64,000 nt of DNA from Desulforamulus ruminis DSM 2154 (lineage in GTDB: Bacteria; Bacillota; Desulfotomaculia; Desulfotomaculales; Desulfotomaculaceae): contig NC_015589.1 in the NCBI RefSeq assembly GCF_000215085.1, forward strand, positions 744,001 to 808,000, written 5' to 3'. The notes under the pieces were generated by a model. It was given only the letters and a program-made list of their open reading frames with translations, did no database searches and was not told the DNA's origin. The position numbers were made by a program, and so were the translations under genes. Position 1 is the first letter of the stretch. Each line of letters opens with the position of its first letter. Positions 43,937 through 51,673 of this stretch are shown one piece after another.

Positions 43937-44593
43937 GTGATAACCGGCGATCAGGTAAAAAGAGTGATGCTTACTTCAATTCTTCTGTGTTCGTTATTTT
44001 TAGGAGGTTGCAGTGAAAAGCCCGGCAGCCCCGAGCAGCCAAAAACGCCTGAAACCTCTGCTAAAACCGAAGAGACAGCCAAGGATTCAGCCCCCCATAA
44101 CACAGAGGTTAAGGATGACGCCCAAGTAGCCCTGTTAAATAAGATCATGCAATTGGCCCGGCAGGGGAAGGTGATCAATTGTGAGTTTACGGCCAACACA
44201 ACGGTCATTGAAACGGTAACGGGGCAATGGGGAGAGCCGGACACCATGGATTACGTGCCCCAAGCCAAGGGTACCTACGCTACTTATACAAAGCACCATG
44301 TTGTTTTCGGGTTTAACAAAGGCTCGCAAATATTTGATGTCCGGTCCTATGACCTGGAAATAAAGAAGCTTACCCTGGCGGAGGTAAAGAAAACCCTTGG
44401 CACCCCGGAAATGAGCCGCACGTACCAGGGGCAGGATATCATCGGATACCGGGCGGGAACGGATTATAAGCTGCTGTTTATTTTTCCCCAGGCAACCCCA
44501 GAAGAAGCAAATCCTTATGTAGATCATGTGAATGTATTTTATCCCCGGGGTACTGTCAATTGGATGGCCGATGATCCCGGCCGGGAGTGGTAA
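43937..44593 (+). CDS. yjgB: YjgB-family lipoprotein (DUF4309)
   Basis: 218-aa lipoprotein. The leader VMLTSILLCSLFLGGC gives the lipobox LGGC; a Pro/Glu/Thr-rich linker follows. The C-terminal domain (about 65-218) matches the YjgB/DUF4309 family: IMQLARQGKVINCEF, TVTGQWGEPD, GTYATYTKHHVVFGFNKGSQ, FDVRSYD, VKKTLGTPE, IIGYRAGTDYKLLFIF and the end VNVFYPRGTVNWMADDPGREW. GGAGGAGGG precedes GTG 43937. Function is unknown in Bacillus, where it is a secreted protein. It is the last of three lipoprotein genes behind a two-component system. Confidence 0.88.
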   Translation: MITGDQVKRVMLTSILLCSLFLGGCSEKPGSPEQPKTPETSAKTEETAKDSAPHNTEVKDDAQVALLNKIMQLARQGKVINCEFTANTTVIETVTGQWGEPDTMDYVPQAKGTYATYTKHHVVFGFNKGSQIFDVRSYDLEIKKLTLAEVKKTLGTPEMSRTYQGQDIIGYRAGTDYKLLFIFPQATPEEANPYVDHVNVFYPRGTVNWMADDPGREW

Positions 44594-44626
44594 GGGACAA
44601 GATATTAGTAGAAAAGACAGCCCTGC

Positions 44627-44662
44627 CAATGTTGATTGGTAAGGGCTGTTTAATCAATTTCT
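44627..44662. terminator. Bidirectional terminator between yjgB and DUF169
   Basis: ACAGCCCTGCCAAT pairs with ATTGGTAAGGGCTGT around GTTG; the stem is flanked by A- and T-rich tails on both sides, fitting its place between convergent genes. Confidence 0.8.
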
Positions 44663-44675
44663 ATTCTCTTTCTAT

Positions 44676-45454
44676 TCATTGATTCCTTTCCTTCACTTTT
44701 AGCCATACATCCTTGGTCAGAAAGCTTTCTTCCACATGGTTTTCCATTTCCAGGAACATTTTATAAGGAACGCTGAAGGAGAGAATGTCTTTTTCCACAT
44801 GTTTGCGGGCAGAAACGTCTGTAAGACCAATAACTCCCCGGGGATGATCCAGGGTTCCTTCATGGAGAGGGATGATCCCGATGCTGTGACAGCCCGCACA
44901 CCAGGGAATGGTGACATTGTCGCCGCCGTGTCTGGCGTAATTGGCCAGCGCCACCAGGGCTGAGATTTGGTCCGGGGTGGCCAGGAAAACCACCACTTCA
45001 GGCTTTTCAGCGGGGGAAAGTTCCTCTAAGGGCTTAAACACAACATATTCAGTGGGAACATCGTAATAGGGGAGATTATCCGCAAAGGATTTGGCGAACT
45101 CGGGAGTTTTTTATAGGCCTCGCCATGGATGAGGGCGGGCATGTTTCTTACGATGTTCTTACCCATTTCACTGTCGCAGAATTCCTTGTTTCCCTTGGAG
45201 AGAAAATACTCAATGCCCCCGGGGAACTTGGTATAAGTATTGCCAAAACCCAGGCCGGAACCGCCGCCGATGCAGCCGTAGGTCTTACGGTCAAAAACTG
45301 CGGTACGTCCTTTGGCTGCAGCGCCCAGCATGGCGATGACACAACCCCAGCGTCCTTCCTTAAACTGGAGCGCTCCTTCGGGTTTTTCATTGGTGAATAC
45401 AATGGCTACGGGAGTATACCTCAGATTAACAGCTTCCGCGATCCTGCTTTGCAT
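44676..45454 (-). pseudogene. DUF169 family protein, frameshifted
   Basis: A DUF169 (predicted heme/Fe-type, unknown function) gene read as two frames: residues ending HGEAYKK from ATG 45454 (behind AAGGGGTG) and a second frame ending at 44676 that begins MFKPLEELSPAEKPE. Between them the reading LPSSPNPLR should be TPEFAKSFADNLPYYDVPTEYVV after adding one base; the switch falls in a run of six A (minus strand, forward 45107-45112). Seven A would restore one continuous protein of about 258 aa. DUF169 motifs seen are FKEGRWGCVIAML, GCIGGGSGLGFGN, LVALANYARHGGDN and WCAGCHSIGI. Real mutation or base-calling error cannot be told from sequence. It overlaps the marR gene by 29 bp. Confidence 0.75.
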
Positions 45455-45893
45455 TTAATTCACCCCTTATTTTTTTTAATAAAGTCAAAAACGTTTCTCT
45501 TTCTTCTGCGGATAAATTCAAAGTGAGTTCCTTGTTAGCCTCCAAGGACAGCAGGGAGAGCACCTGTTCAAGTTTTCTACCGTCCTCCGTCAGGTGAATC
45601 ATAAACACCCGCCTGTCCTCCAGATGCTGTCGCCGGTTGACCAGCCCTTGGTTTTCCAGGCGGTCAATGATACCGCTGATAGTGGTGCGGTCCATTTCCA
45701 TGGTTGTTCCCAGTTGGATTTGAGACTGTCCGTCTTTTTTCCATAGAAAGGCCAAGGTTGCAAACTGAGGAGGGGTTAGATTGTGGGGTAAAAGTTTTTC
45801 CCGGAAAATTTGTAACCCTTTCTGATGGCACTTGGCAAGAAGAAATCCTGCGCTTTTCTCAATATCAAAGTCAATACCTTCTTTATCCTTCAA
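45426..45893 (-). CDS. MarR-family transcriptional regulator
   Basis: 155-aa winged-helix regulator. It has the MarR core: LTPPQFATLAFLWKKDGQSQ, IQLGTTMEMDRTTISGIIDRLENQGLVNRRQHLEDRRVF (in pieces), HLTEDGRKLEQVL. TTG 45893 is 12 bp behind AAAGGAGG, a slightly long spacing. It is followed by the DUF169 gene, overlapping by 29 bp, so the two form an operon. Its own promoter carries an 8-bp inverted repeat (45923-45945) which is a good candidate operator for autoregulation; the ligand is unknown. Confidence 0.92.
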   Translation of the reverse strand: MKDKEGIDFDIEKSAGFLLAKCHQKGLQIFREKLLPHNLTPPQFATLAFLWKKDGQSQIQLGTTMEMDRTTISGIIDRLENQGLVNRRQHLEDRRVFMIHLTEDGRKLEQVLSLLSLEANKELTLNLSAEERETFLTLLKKIRGELNAKQDRGSC

Positions 45894-45922
45894 AAAATGG
45901 GTAAGCCTCCTTTCTTAGTTTG

Positions 45923-45945
45923 CAATTATTATATCACAATAATTG
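45923..45945. promoter_or_regulatory. Inverted-repeat operator and -10 of the marR operon
   Basis: CAATTATT, 7-bp spacer ATATCAC, AATAATTG is a perfect inverted repeat. On the minus strand it covers a perfect TATAAT (45933-45928), so a bound MarR would block this promoter. No convincing -35 was found. Confidence 0.7.
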
Positions 45946-46020
45946 TTTGCATACTGACTATATTTCTTAAAAAAATTTATAATAATCTAGTGTTTTAAAA
46001 CCTAATACCATTAGGGTAAT

Positions 46021-46044
46021 AAAAAAAGCCGGGAAAACCCGGCT
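46021..46044 (-). terminator. Terminator of the tRNA-Lys gene
   Basis: On the minus strand AGCCGGG, loop TTTT, CCCGGCT and a run of T. The stem begins at the terminal A of the encoded CCA. Confidence 0.95.
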
Positions 46045-46119
46045 GGTGGGCCATGAGGGACTCGAACCCGCAACCTGACGATTAAGAGTCGCCTGCTCTA
46101 CCAGTTGAGCTAATGACCC
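46044..46119 (-). tRNA. tRNA-Lys (anticodon CUU)
   Basis: 76 nt including encoded CCA. Acceptor GGGTCAT pairs with ATGGCCC; D arm GCTC/GAGC; anticodon stem GGCGA/TCGTC with loop CTCTTAA giving anticodon CTT; TTCGAGT loop. The T stem GCGGG/CCCTC contains one C-U mismatch. Discriminator A, CCA at 46046-46044. Confidence 0.95.
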
Positions 46120-46456
46120 ATAGATCCGAAAGAAAGGGATTAAATCAATGCCACCAGCTAGTGGAAGCAACCTTTTTCCTTTCGCCTTTTTATTTTACCA
46201 TAACTATATATCATATAACAAATAATTTTTTGTTATAGTTTTAGTTGCAAAGAATTTATGCTCAAAGGACTGTTAGAAGAACGTCCATCAGGCGTATCAC
46301 CATACCAAAGATGTTTAAGCTATGATAATATCTCTTGCCATTTAGGGCGGTAAACTGCTATTCTAAAGTTGTTGCTTAAATTGATAAAGCCGGGAAAACT
46401 AAAAAAGCGGATAATATTGACAAGCTGTGGAATGACTTTAACTGGGGTGAAAGACT
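46120..46456. other. Intergenic region between tRNA-Lys and def
   Basis: 337 bp that must hold two divergent promoters. The tRNA promoter candidate is listed separately. A hairpin ATAACAAA/TTTGTTAT lies at about 46216-46238. No gene is visible. Confidence 0.5.
46192..46221 (-). promoter_or_regulatory. Candidate SigA promoter of tRNA-Lys
   Basis: On the minus strand TTGTTA (46221-46216), 18 bp, TAAAAT (46197-46192), placing the start about 65 bp ahead of the tRNA. Confidence 0.5.
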
Positions 46457-46978
46457 TTGGCGGAACGAGTGATAGGAAAAGTAGGCGATCCCGTTTTACG
46501 TAAAAAATGTAAGCCGGTGACTGAAATAACACCCAATATCCTGCAATTGCTGGATGATATGGCGGATACCTTGGCCGCAGCATCGAATGGCGCAGCATTG
46601 GCCGCTCCCCAGGTGGGAATTTTAAGGAGAATGGTTGTTATCGATAGTGGAGAAGGGTTCATTGAATTAATTAACCCCGAAATAATTGAAAAATCAAAAG
46701 AGCAAATTGGACCGGAGGGATGTTTGTCCCTGCCGGGTATTTGGGGTAGAGTTAAAAGAGCCAAATATGTCAAGGTGAAGGCCGTTAACCGGGACGGAGA
46801 GGAATTTATCATTGAAGGCAGGGGCTTTATGGCCAGGTGTTTACAGCATGAAATTGATCATCTGGACGGGACCTTATTTATCGATTATGTGGCTCCGGGG
46901 CAGCTTTTCCAGGAACACACGGATGAGCCGGTGGATGTTTATCGTTTGCTAAAAGCCTCTAGAGAAAACCAAGATTGA
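46457..46978 (+). CDS. def: Peptide deformylase
   Basis: Metalloenzyme that removes the formyl group from nascent proteins. The 173-aa protein has the three motifs: GAALAAPQVG (motif 1, with Ala where most have GLG), EGCLSLPG (motif 2, metal Cys) and QHEIDHLDG (motif 3, metal His residues and Glu). TTG 46457 follows GGGGTGA. It stands alone, not next to fmt or priA. Terminator follows. Confidence 0.95.
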   Translation: MAERVIGKVGDPVLRKKCKPVTEITPNILQLLDDMADTLAAASNGAALAAPQVGILRRMVVIDSGEGFIELINPEIIEKSKEQIGPEGCLSLPGIWGRVKRAKYVKVKAVNRDGEEFIIEGRGFMARCLQHEIDHLDGTLFIDYVAPGQLFQEHTDEPVDVYRLLKASRENQD

Positions 46979-47013
46979 GCGACTCCCGATGATCGGTGAA
47001 GAGATAAATAACT

Positions 47014-47060
47014 GCAGCAAATATCTTATCGGGTAGATAAAGTATTTAGGCTGCTTTTTT
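47014..47060 (+). terminator. Terminator after def
   Basis: GCAGC, AAATA and TCTTATC pair with GATAAAG, TATTT and GCTGC respectively to form a long broken stem, followed by six T. Confidence 0.85.
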
Positions 47061-47184
47061 ATTATCGTGCAAAATGGATCCCTTTGTTTTTACACATAAT
47101 AAATCAACGGATTGCCTTCCCGGAGAAGGGCTATAAAAAGTACAAGCTGGTTAAGTGAAAAATTCTACTTTATGGAGAAAACAT

Positions 47185-48978
47185 ATGGCAGATAAAATAG
47201 AGAGTATTTATCAAACAAGGAAAGCGGACTTTGAGGACCAACTGGCCCATGAAAAGAAAAAGGACAACACCCTTGTTTTATTTCGTGGTTTAATCGGGTT
47301 AATCATCGTTGCTATTTTGGTTTTTGGTTATTTTTATCAATTATCTTATTATCTTTTTTATCCTGTTCCGCTGATTTTACTATTTCTTATCTTGGTGGTG
47401 AAGCATCAGGGAATCAGAAATAAAATAACTTACTTGATCAAAATGATCCAAATTAATGAGGCTGCCTTGCTGCGTCTTTCCGATCAATGGACCACGTTTA
47501 TAGACACAGGGGAAAAATTTACCGATCCGGATCACCGCTACTCCCAGGATCTAAATATCTTCGGCCGGGGGTCGTTATATCAAAAAGTGAACGCGGCCAC
47601 TTCTTTATTAGGCAAAGAAAGTCTGGCAAAATTATTGAGCAAAGAATCATCCCTGCAGGAAATCGCTCTGCGTCAACCGGCCGTCCAGGAGCTGGGGCGT
47701 AAACTGGATTGGCGTCAGCATTTTCAGGCCATCGGTATGGGCAATGAAGGCCAGGATTTTGATCCAATTCCTTTATTTAAGTGGGCTGAGGAAGAGGCCA
47801 TCTTAATCAATAAAAAAACCACTTCTTTTATCTGGCTGCTGCCGCTGCTCACCCTGACTTTATTTATTTTAGCGGGAACCCGACAGGTATCGGTCTATGT
47901 TGCCATCCTACCGTTAATTGCTCAAATTCTCATTGTAGTGTATTGTGAGAAATTTATTCCCCAGGTGTTTAGAAGGACGCAAAGTGCCGTGTCCCATCTG
48001 GAGCGATATTCTTCTTTGTTGAGCCATATTGAGCGGGAAAACTTTCAATCCCCCCTACTGCTGGATTTAAAGGACAAGTTGTTAACTCAACAGCAGGCTT
48101 CCCGGCAGATCCAGGCCCTGGCTAAAATTGCCGACCGGATTAATCTTCGCTATTCACCCTTTGTCTACTTATTGATCAATATAACCACCTTGTGGGATTT
48201 ATCTACCCTGAGGAAGCTGGAACAATGGAAACAGCAGGCCGGACCGTCTTTAAAGGGCTGGTTTCAGGTCGTTGGGGAACTGGAGGCTTTGGCCAGCCTG
48301 GCTATTTTGGCTCATGATCATCCGGAGTGGGTTTATCCGGTGGTTACCGAAGGCAAGCCCAGCTTTGCGGCAACAGACCTGGGCCACCCGTTAATCAGCA
48401 AGAACTCCCGGGTTCATAACGATGTTTCCTTAGCCATTCCCGGCACCATCTTTGTAATCACCGGATCAAACATGTCGGGCAAAAGCACCCTGTTAAGAAC
48501 CATTGGTATTAATTTAGTGCTTGCTTATGCCGGAGCTCCCGTGTGTGCTAAAAATATGAAATGTTCTTTGATGAAAATTTACACCAGCATGCAGGTACAC
48601 GATAATCTTGAGCAAAAAACTTCTACCTTTTATGCGGAATTGAAGCGGGTTAAAATGGTCATTGATTCCGCCAAGGACAAAAAACCGATGATTTTTTTGC
48701 TGGATGAAATTTTTAAAGGAACCAACTCCAAGGATCGCATCTTTGGGGCTAAAACCGTAATTAAAAACTTGTCTAGACTGTCGACCATTGGTCTGGTGAC
48801 CACCCATGATTTAGAACTGGGCACATTGGCGGATGAAGATCCTGAATTCATTAAAAACTATCATTTCACAGATAAAATTGTGAATGGCCAAATCACCTTT
48901 GACTATTGTTTAAAACCGGGTATTTCTCAAAACACCAATGCCATTGCTTTAATGAAGCTCATTGGTATTGAGGTCTGA
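47185..48978 (+). CDS. MutS-like membrane ATPase
   Basis: 597-aa protein with the C-terminal MutS ATPase: Walker A GSNMSGKST (about residues 427-435), QVHDNLEQKTSTFYAEL, Walker B FLLDEIFKGTNSKD (about 503-515) and VTTHDLEL. Unlike MutS, it has hydrophobic segments near residues 30-70 and 213-250, so it is probably membrane-bound, and it lacks the mismatch-recognition domain. The frame is open from GTG 47155, but GGAG upstream of ATG 47185 is preferred. Such MutS-family ATPases of unknown function occur in many Firmicutes. It stands alone; mismatch repair is not supported. Confidence 0.85.
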   Translation: MADKIESIYQTRKADFEDQLAHEKKKDNTLVLFRGLIGLIIVAILVFGYFYQLSYYLFYPVPLILLFLILVVKHQGIRNKITYLIKMIQINEAALLRLSDQWTTFIDTGEKFTDPDHRYSQDLNIFGRGSLYQKVNAATSLLGKESLAKLLSKESSLQEIALRQPAVQELGRKLDWRQHFQAIGMGNEGQDFDPIPLFKWAEEEAILINKKTTSFIWLLPLLTLTLFILAGTRQVSVYVAILPLIAQILIVVYCEKFIPQVFRRTQSAVSHLERYSSLLSHIERENFQSPLLLDLKDKLLTQQQASRQIQALAKIADRINLRYSPFVYLLINITTLWDLSTLRKLEQWKQQAGPSLKGWFQVVGELEALASLAILAHDHPEWVYPVVTEGKPSFAATDLGHPLISKNSRVHNDVSLAIPGTIFVITGSNMSGKSTLLRTIGINLVLAYAGAPVCAKNMKCSLMKIYTSMQVHDNLEQKTSTFYAELKRVKMVIDSAKDKKPMIFLLDEIFKGTNSKDRIFGAKTVIKNLSRLSTIGLVTTHDLELGTLADEDPEFIKNYHFTDKIVNGQITFDYCLKPGISQNTNAIALMKLIGIEV

Positions 48979-49014
48979 AACAGACAAATAACAGCGAACA
49001 ACCGCCTAGAAGAA

Positions 49015-49112
49015 ACAGAACACCGATTTAACGGATAATAAGGATTCTTACGGATTTAATTGATTAAAAATCCGTAAGAATCCGTGAAATCTGTAAAATC
49101 CGTGTTCTATTG
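49015..49112. repeat. CGGAT-iterated imperfect palindrome, copy C
   Basis: 98-bp imperfect palindrome opening CAGAACACCGATTTAACGG, with GGATTCTTACGGATT inside, and closing AAATCCGTGTTCTATTG. It lies immediately after the mutS-like gene. Its upstream 35 bp (CAAATAAC then AGCGAACAACCGCCTA) resemble those before copy A. Confidence 0.85.
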
Positions 49113-49135
49113 TTTTTAGAAATAAGGCCTCGAAA

Positions 49136-49167
49136 AGTCTGTGTTTGCACAGTCCTTTTTATTTTTT
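49136..49167 (+). terminator. Terminator after the MutS-like gene
   Basis: CTGTG, TTTG, CACAG (with partial extension) followed by a T-rich tail. Confidence 0.6.
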
Positions 49168-49301
49168 ATATTGTTTTTGTTTCCTTTATCCTTTTGATAG
49201 AAATGGTTGATGGATTAATAATATATTAGAAAGATATGCCAATAATGCATTTAAATACATATTAATATTATATTAATAAATAACTTGCTAACGAAATATT
49301 G

Positions 49302-49310
49302 TGTTATAAT
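49302..49310 (+). promoter_or_regulatory. Extended -10 promoter of the YKD-repeat gene
   Basis: TGTTATAAT gives an extended -10 (TGn plus a perfect TATAAT) about 70 bp ahead of the start codon; no strong -35 is required in such promoters. Confidence 0.6.
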
Positions 49311-49383
49311 AACTATGGTTCGGGTTTCTGTTAATTAGAAGTTTTTGAGTAAAGAACGCACTAAAATTGGAGGGAGTATGTGC

Positions 49384-49950
49384 ATGAAAAAGAGACTTAG
49401 TATCCTGTTAGCAGTAATTTTTGTGTTTTCTTCCTGTTCCGCAGCTCTGGCCGCTACGTCGGTATCGGTGAGCAAATCCTATTATTTTGCAGATAATTAT
49501 AGTTACAGGGATTATAAGGACTATAAGGACTACAAGGATGTAGCGGAAAAAAGCATTTTTATTCGTTACTCTATTGGCAAAAACGGCAAGATAACAGCCA
49601 ACTATCCTAATAATGCGACCTTTTATGTACAGCCTAACACCAAGATTTATTTATATCGTGATGATTCCTATGGCTCTGGCGGCAAAATTTCTATAAGCAA
49701 TTCGAAAGTACTAAGATCCTATGGCTCCGGCGTTTACAAAGCCATTGCATCCGGAACCAGTAAAATCACAATTTATAATAACAACTGGGGTAAGGCCTTT
49801 TCACTGAATGTGGTTGTAAAAGGCCGGGATTATACAAATTATTACCCCGACAAAAATGTAAGCACCAGCCATGTTTATAAAGTTGGAACGGTCAATGGTG
49901 TAGCCATCTATGTACCGGAAGAAGAGCTTTATAAATATCTTAATAAATAA
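49384..49950 (+). CDS. Secreted protein with YKD repeats
   Basis: 188-aa protein I do not recognise. A signal peptide (basic start, hydrophobic core, CSAALAA cut site) is followed by an Asp/Tyr/Lys-rich stretch with three copies of the tripeptide YKD encoded by near-identical 9-bp units (49514-49540), then a beta-rich region (FYVQPNTKIYLYRDD, SYGSGGKISISNSKVLRSYGSG, ASGTSKITIYNNNWG) suggestive of a bacterial Ig-like domain. The frame is open from 49345 and also offers ATG 49378, but GGAGGGAG at 49369-49376 spaces best to ATG 49384. The IS1182 element lies within its terminator just after the stop. Confidence 0.75.
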   Translation: MKKRLSILLAVIFVFSSCSAALAATSVSVSKSYYFADNYSYRDYKDYKDYKDVAEKSIFIRYSIGKNGKITANYPNNATFYVQPNTKIYLYRDDSYGSGGKISISNSKVLRSYGSGVYKAIASGTSKITIYNNNWGKAFSLNVVVKGRDYTNYYPDKNVSTSHVYKVGTVNGVAIYVPEEELYKYLNK

Positions 49951-49964
49951 GCTAACTAGAGAAA

Positions 49965-49998
49965 AGGTCTGAGAATCCTTAATTGGATTCTCAGACCT
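49965..49998. repeat. Direct repeat (left) flanking the IS, duplicated terminator
   Basis: 34-bp palindrome: AGGTCTGAGAATCC, TTAATT, GGATTCTCAGACCT. It is the terminator hairpin of the upstream gene and is repeated exactly at 51500-51533. Before insertion it would have been followed by a T run, as still seen on the right side. Confidence 0.95.
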
Positions 49999-51499
49999 CA
50001 GACTGTCAAAGAACCTCGTTTCAAACGAAAGAAACGGGGTTCTTGATATAAAAGAGAAAGAAGTGAAGAGAAGAGAGAAAAGAAGAGGAAGCTTTAAACT
50101 TCCACATGGCCAGTTTTTTGAGATTCATGGCAGCAAATTTAAGCCGGACCCAATTGCTAACCTGATCCAGGCCTCGATAGGGAGTATAGCGCATGGCATA
50201 CTTCTCTTTGGCATCTGCGAAGACCCGTTCAATGGTCTGACTTCGCAAGGCATAGGTCTCTTTCCCCAGCGGCGAATGCCGGACATCCTCTGCGCGTTCC
50301 AGATAATCCTGCCACACATGACGGGTGACTGTCTTTTGGCCGCTTCGGTTCCCGACACACCGTTCCCGGGTAGGACACTTTTCGCATCGGTAGCTTCTGC
50401 TCTTGTATTCCCGATAGCCGTAACGGTTGGTGGTGCAATAGCTCAGAGGCTTGTATTCCGGGCAGAGGATTTGATCGTAATATTCATCGTAGACATATTT
50501 GTACCATTCATGGTTTCCCTTTTTAGTCACCGGTCGTTTATAGGGTAAGGACGGCACCCGTCCATCATCAAAAATTCTTTTGCAGATCCAGGGCGTTTTG
50601 TATCCGGCATCGGCGGTGATCACTTGGATTTGAGGATAACGTTGCGTCACTTTTTCATAGACGGTATCAAAGACCACACTGTCATGGACATTCCCGGCCG
50701 TCACTTCCACTTCAAGCACAAAGTTATGCCGGTCGCATACCGTGTGGGCACTGTAGGCAAAACATTGCTTATGCTCTCCTTTGTGGAAAACACCACTTTC
50801 CGGATCGGTTGTGGATTGGGTAAGGATCTTTTCTTTGGGGCTGCCGCTGGAATCGTCGTCATCAAAGGGCTTTTTACCATGGGCCTTCCGGTCGGCATTG
50901 ATCTCTTGTCTCAGTTGCTGTTCATAGACCCGGGCGGCGGTGGGAATGGCCTTTTTTACTTTCTTTTTGAGGTTGGCATTGGCTTTGATATGGGTCGCAT
51001 CAATAAATACCACTTCCGGCTTTAGGTACCCTGCTCGCTCCGCTTCGTAGAGGATCCAGGTGAAGATTTGTTCCACGGTCTGGGGGGTGTAGCGCTGCTT
51101 GAAGTTGTAGCTGATGGTAGCAAAGTGCGGAATGGGTTCATTGAGGGTATAGCCCAGGAACCAGCGGTAGGCGATGTTCATTTCGATGTCTTTTACGGTT
51201 TGCCGCAGCGACCGGATCCCGTACAGATGCTGGATCAGGACCATCTTAAACAGCACTACCGGATCGACGCTGGGTCTGCCGTTATCCGGGCAATAGAGTT
51301 CTTCTACCAAGTCATAGATTCTTGTGAAATCCACGCTTCCGTCGATTTGCCTCAACAAATGATCGTTCGGCACCAGCAGGTCTGTATTCACGATCTCCAT
51401 TACGTTGCGTTCTAGTTTTTCTCTTTTAAGCATCTTTCCATCACCCATTCCATTTTATCAAAAATGGCCGGCCATCGGCCGACCTTTTTTGACAGTCTG
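49999..51499 (-). mobile_element. IS1182-family insertion sequence, 1501 bp
   Basis: Bounded by 12-bp terminal inverted repeats CAGACTGTCAAA (left 49999-50010, right 51488-51499 in inverted form) and by an exact 34-bp direct repeat. It contains one transposase gene on the minus strand. The left end folds into a hairpin (AAGAACCTCGTTTC with GAAACGGGGTTCTT) that overlaps the transposase stop. It is inserted in the terminator of the YKD gene. It looks intact and potentially active. Confidence 0.9.
50021..51448 (-). CDS. IS1182-family transposase
   Basis: 475-aa DDE transposase. The N-terminal DUF772-type region (IYDLVEELYCPDNGRPSVDP, VVLFKMVLIQHLYGIRSLRQ), the acidic residues in FIDATHIKANAN, ITADAGYKTPW and IERVFADAKEKYAMRY, and a Cys-rich zinc-ribbon (YRCEKCPTRERC) are seen. 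The coding frame is intact and complete, which suggests recent insertion. The start is ATG 51448; the next in-frame ATG at 51433 is a possible alternative because neither has a strong ribosome site. The stop overlaps the left-end hairpin. Confidence 0.93.
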   Translation of the reverse strand: MGDGKMLKREKLERNVMEIVNTDLLVPNDHLLRQIDGSVDFTRIYDLVEELYCPDNGRPSVDPVVLFKMVLIQHLYGIRSLRQTVKDIEMNIAYRWFLGYTLNEPIPHFATISYNFKQRYTPQTVEQIFTWILYEAERAGYLKPEVVFIDATHIKANANLKKKVKKAIPTAARVYEQQLRQEINADRKAHGKKPFDDDDSSGSPKEKILTQSTTDPESGVFHKGEHKQCFAYSAHTVCDRHNFVLEVEVTAGNVHDSVVFDTVYEKVTQRYPQIQVITADAGYKTPWICKRIFDDGRVPSLPYKRPVTKKGNHEWYKYVYDEYYDQILCPEYKPLSYCTTNRYGYREYKSRSYRCEKCPTRERCVGNRSGQKTVTRHVWQDYLERAEDVRHSPLGKETYALRSQTIERVFADAKEKYAMRYTPYRGLDQVSNWVRLKFAAMNLKKLAMWKFKASSSFLSSLHFFLFYIKNPVSFV

Positions 51500-51533
51500 A
51501 GGTCTGAGAATCCTTAATTGGATTCTCAGACCT
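51500..51533. repeat. Direct repeat (right) flanking the IS
   Basis: Exact copy of 49965-49998, followed by TTTTTATT, so the right-hand copy remains a functional terminator shape. Confidence 0.95.
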
Positions 51534-51673
51534 TTTTATTTGCTCTTAAGAACAAGGGAAAAATGAAGGATGGGAATCTTAATTTGTTCCATTCTGGCAA
51601 TAATAAAAAGGTTGTGGAAGCAAGAATATAAGTGGATCAAGTTCATAGAAAATATTAATCTCCGGGGGATAAG

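Larger units (their letters stand above)
48979..49383. other. Intergenic region with repeat copy C
   Basis: 405 bp containing palindromic repeat copy C, its shared 35-bp leader (48983-49013), a terminator and the promoter of the next gene. Nothing else coding is visible. Confidence 0.5.
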
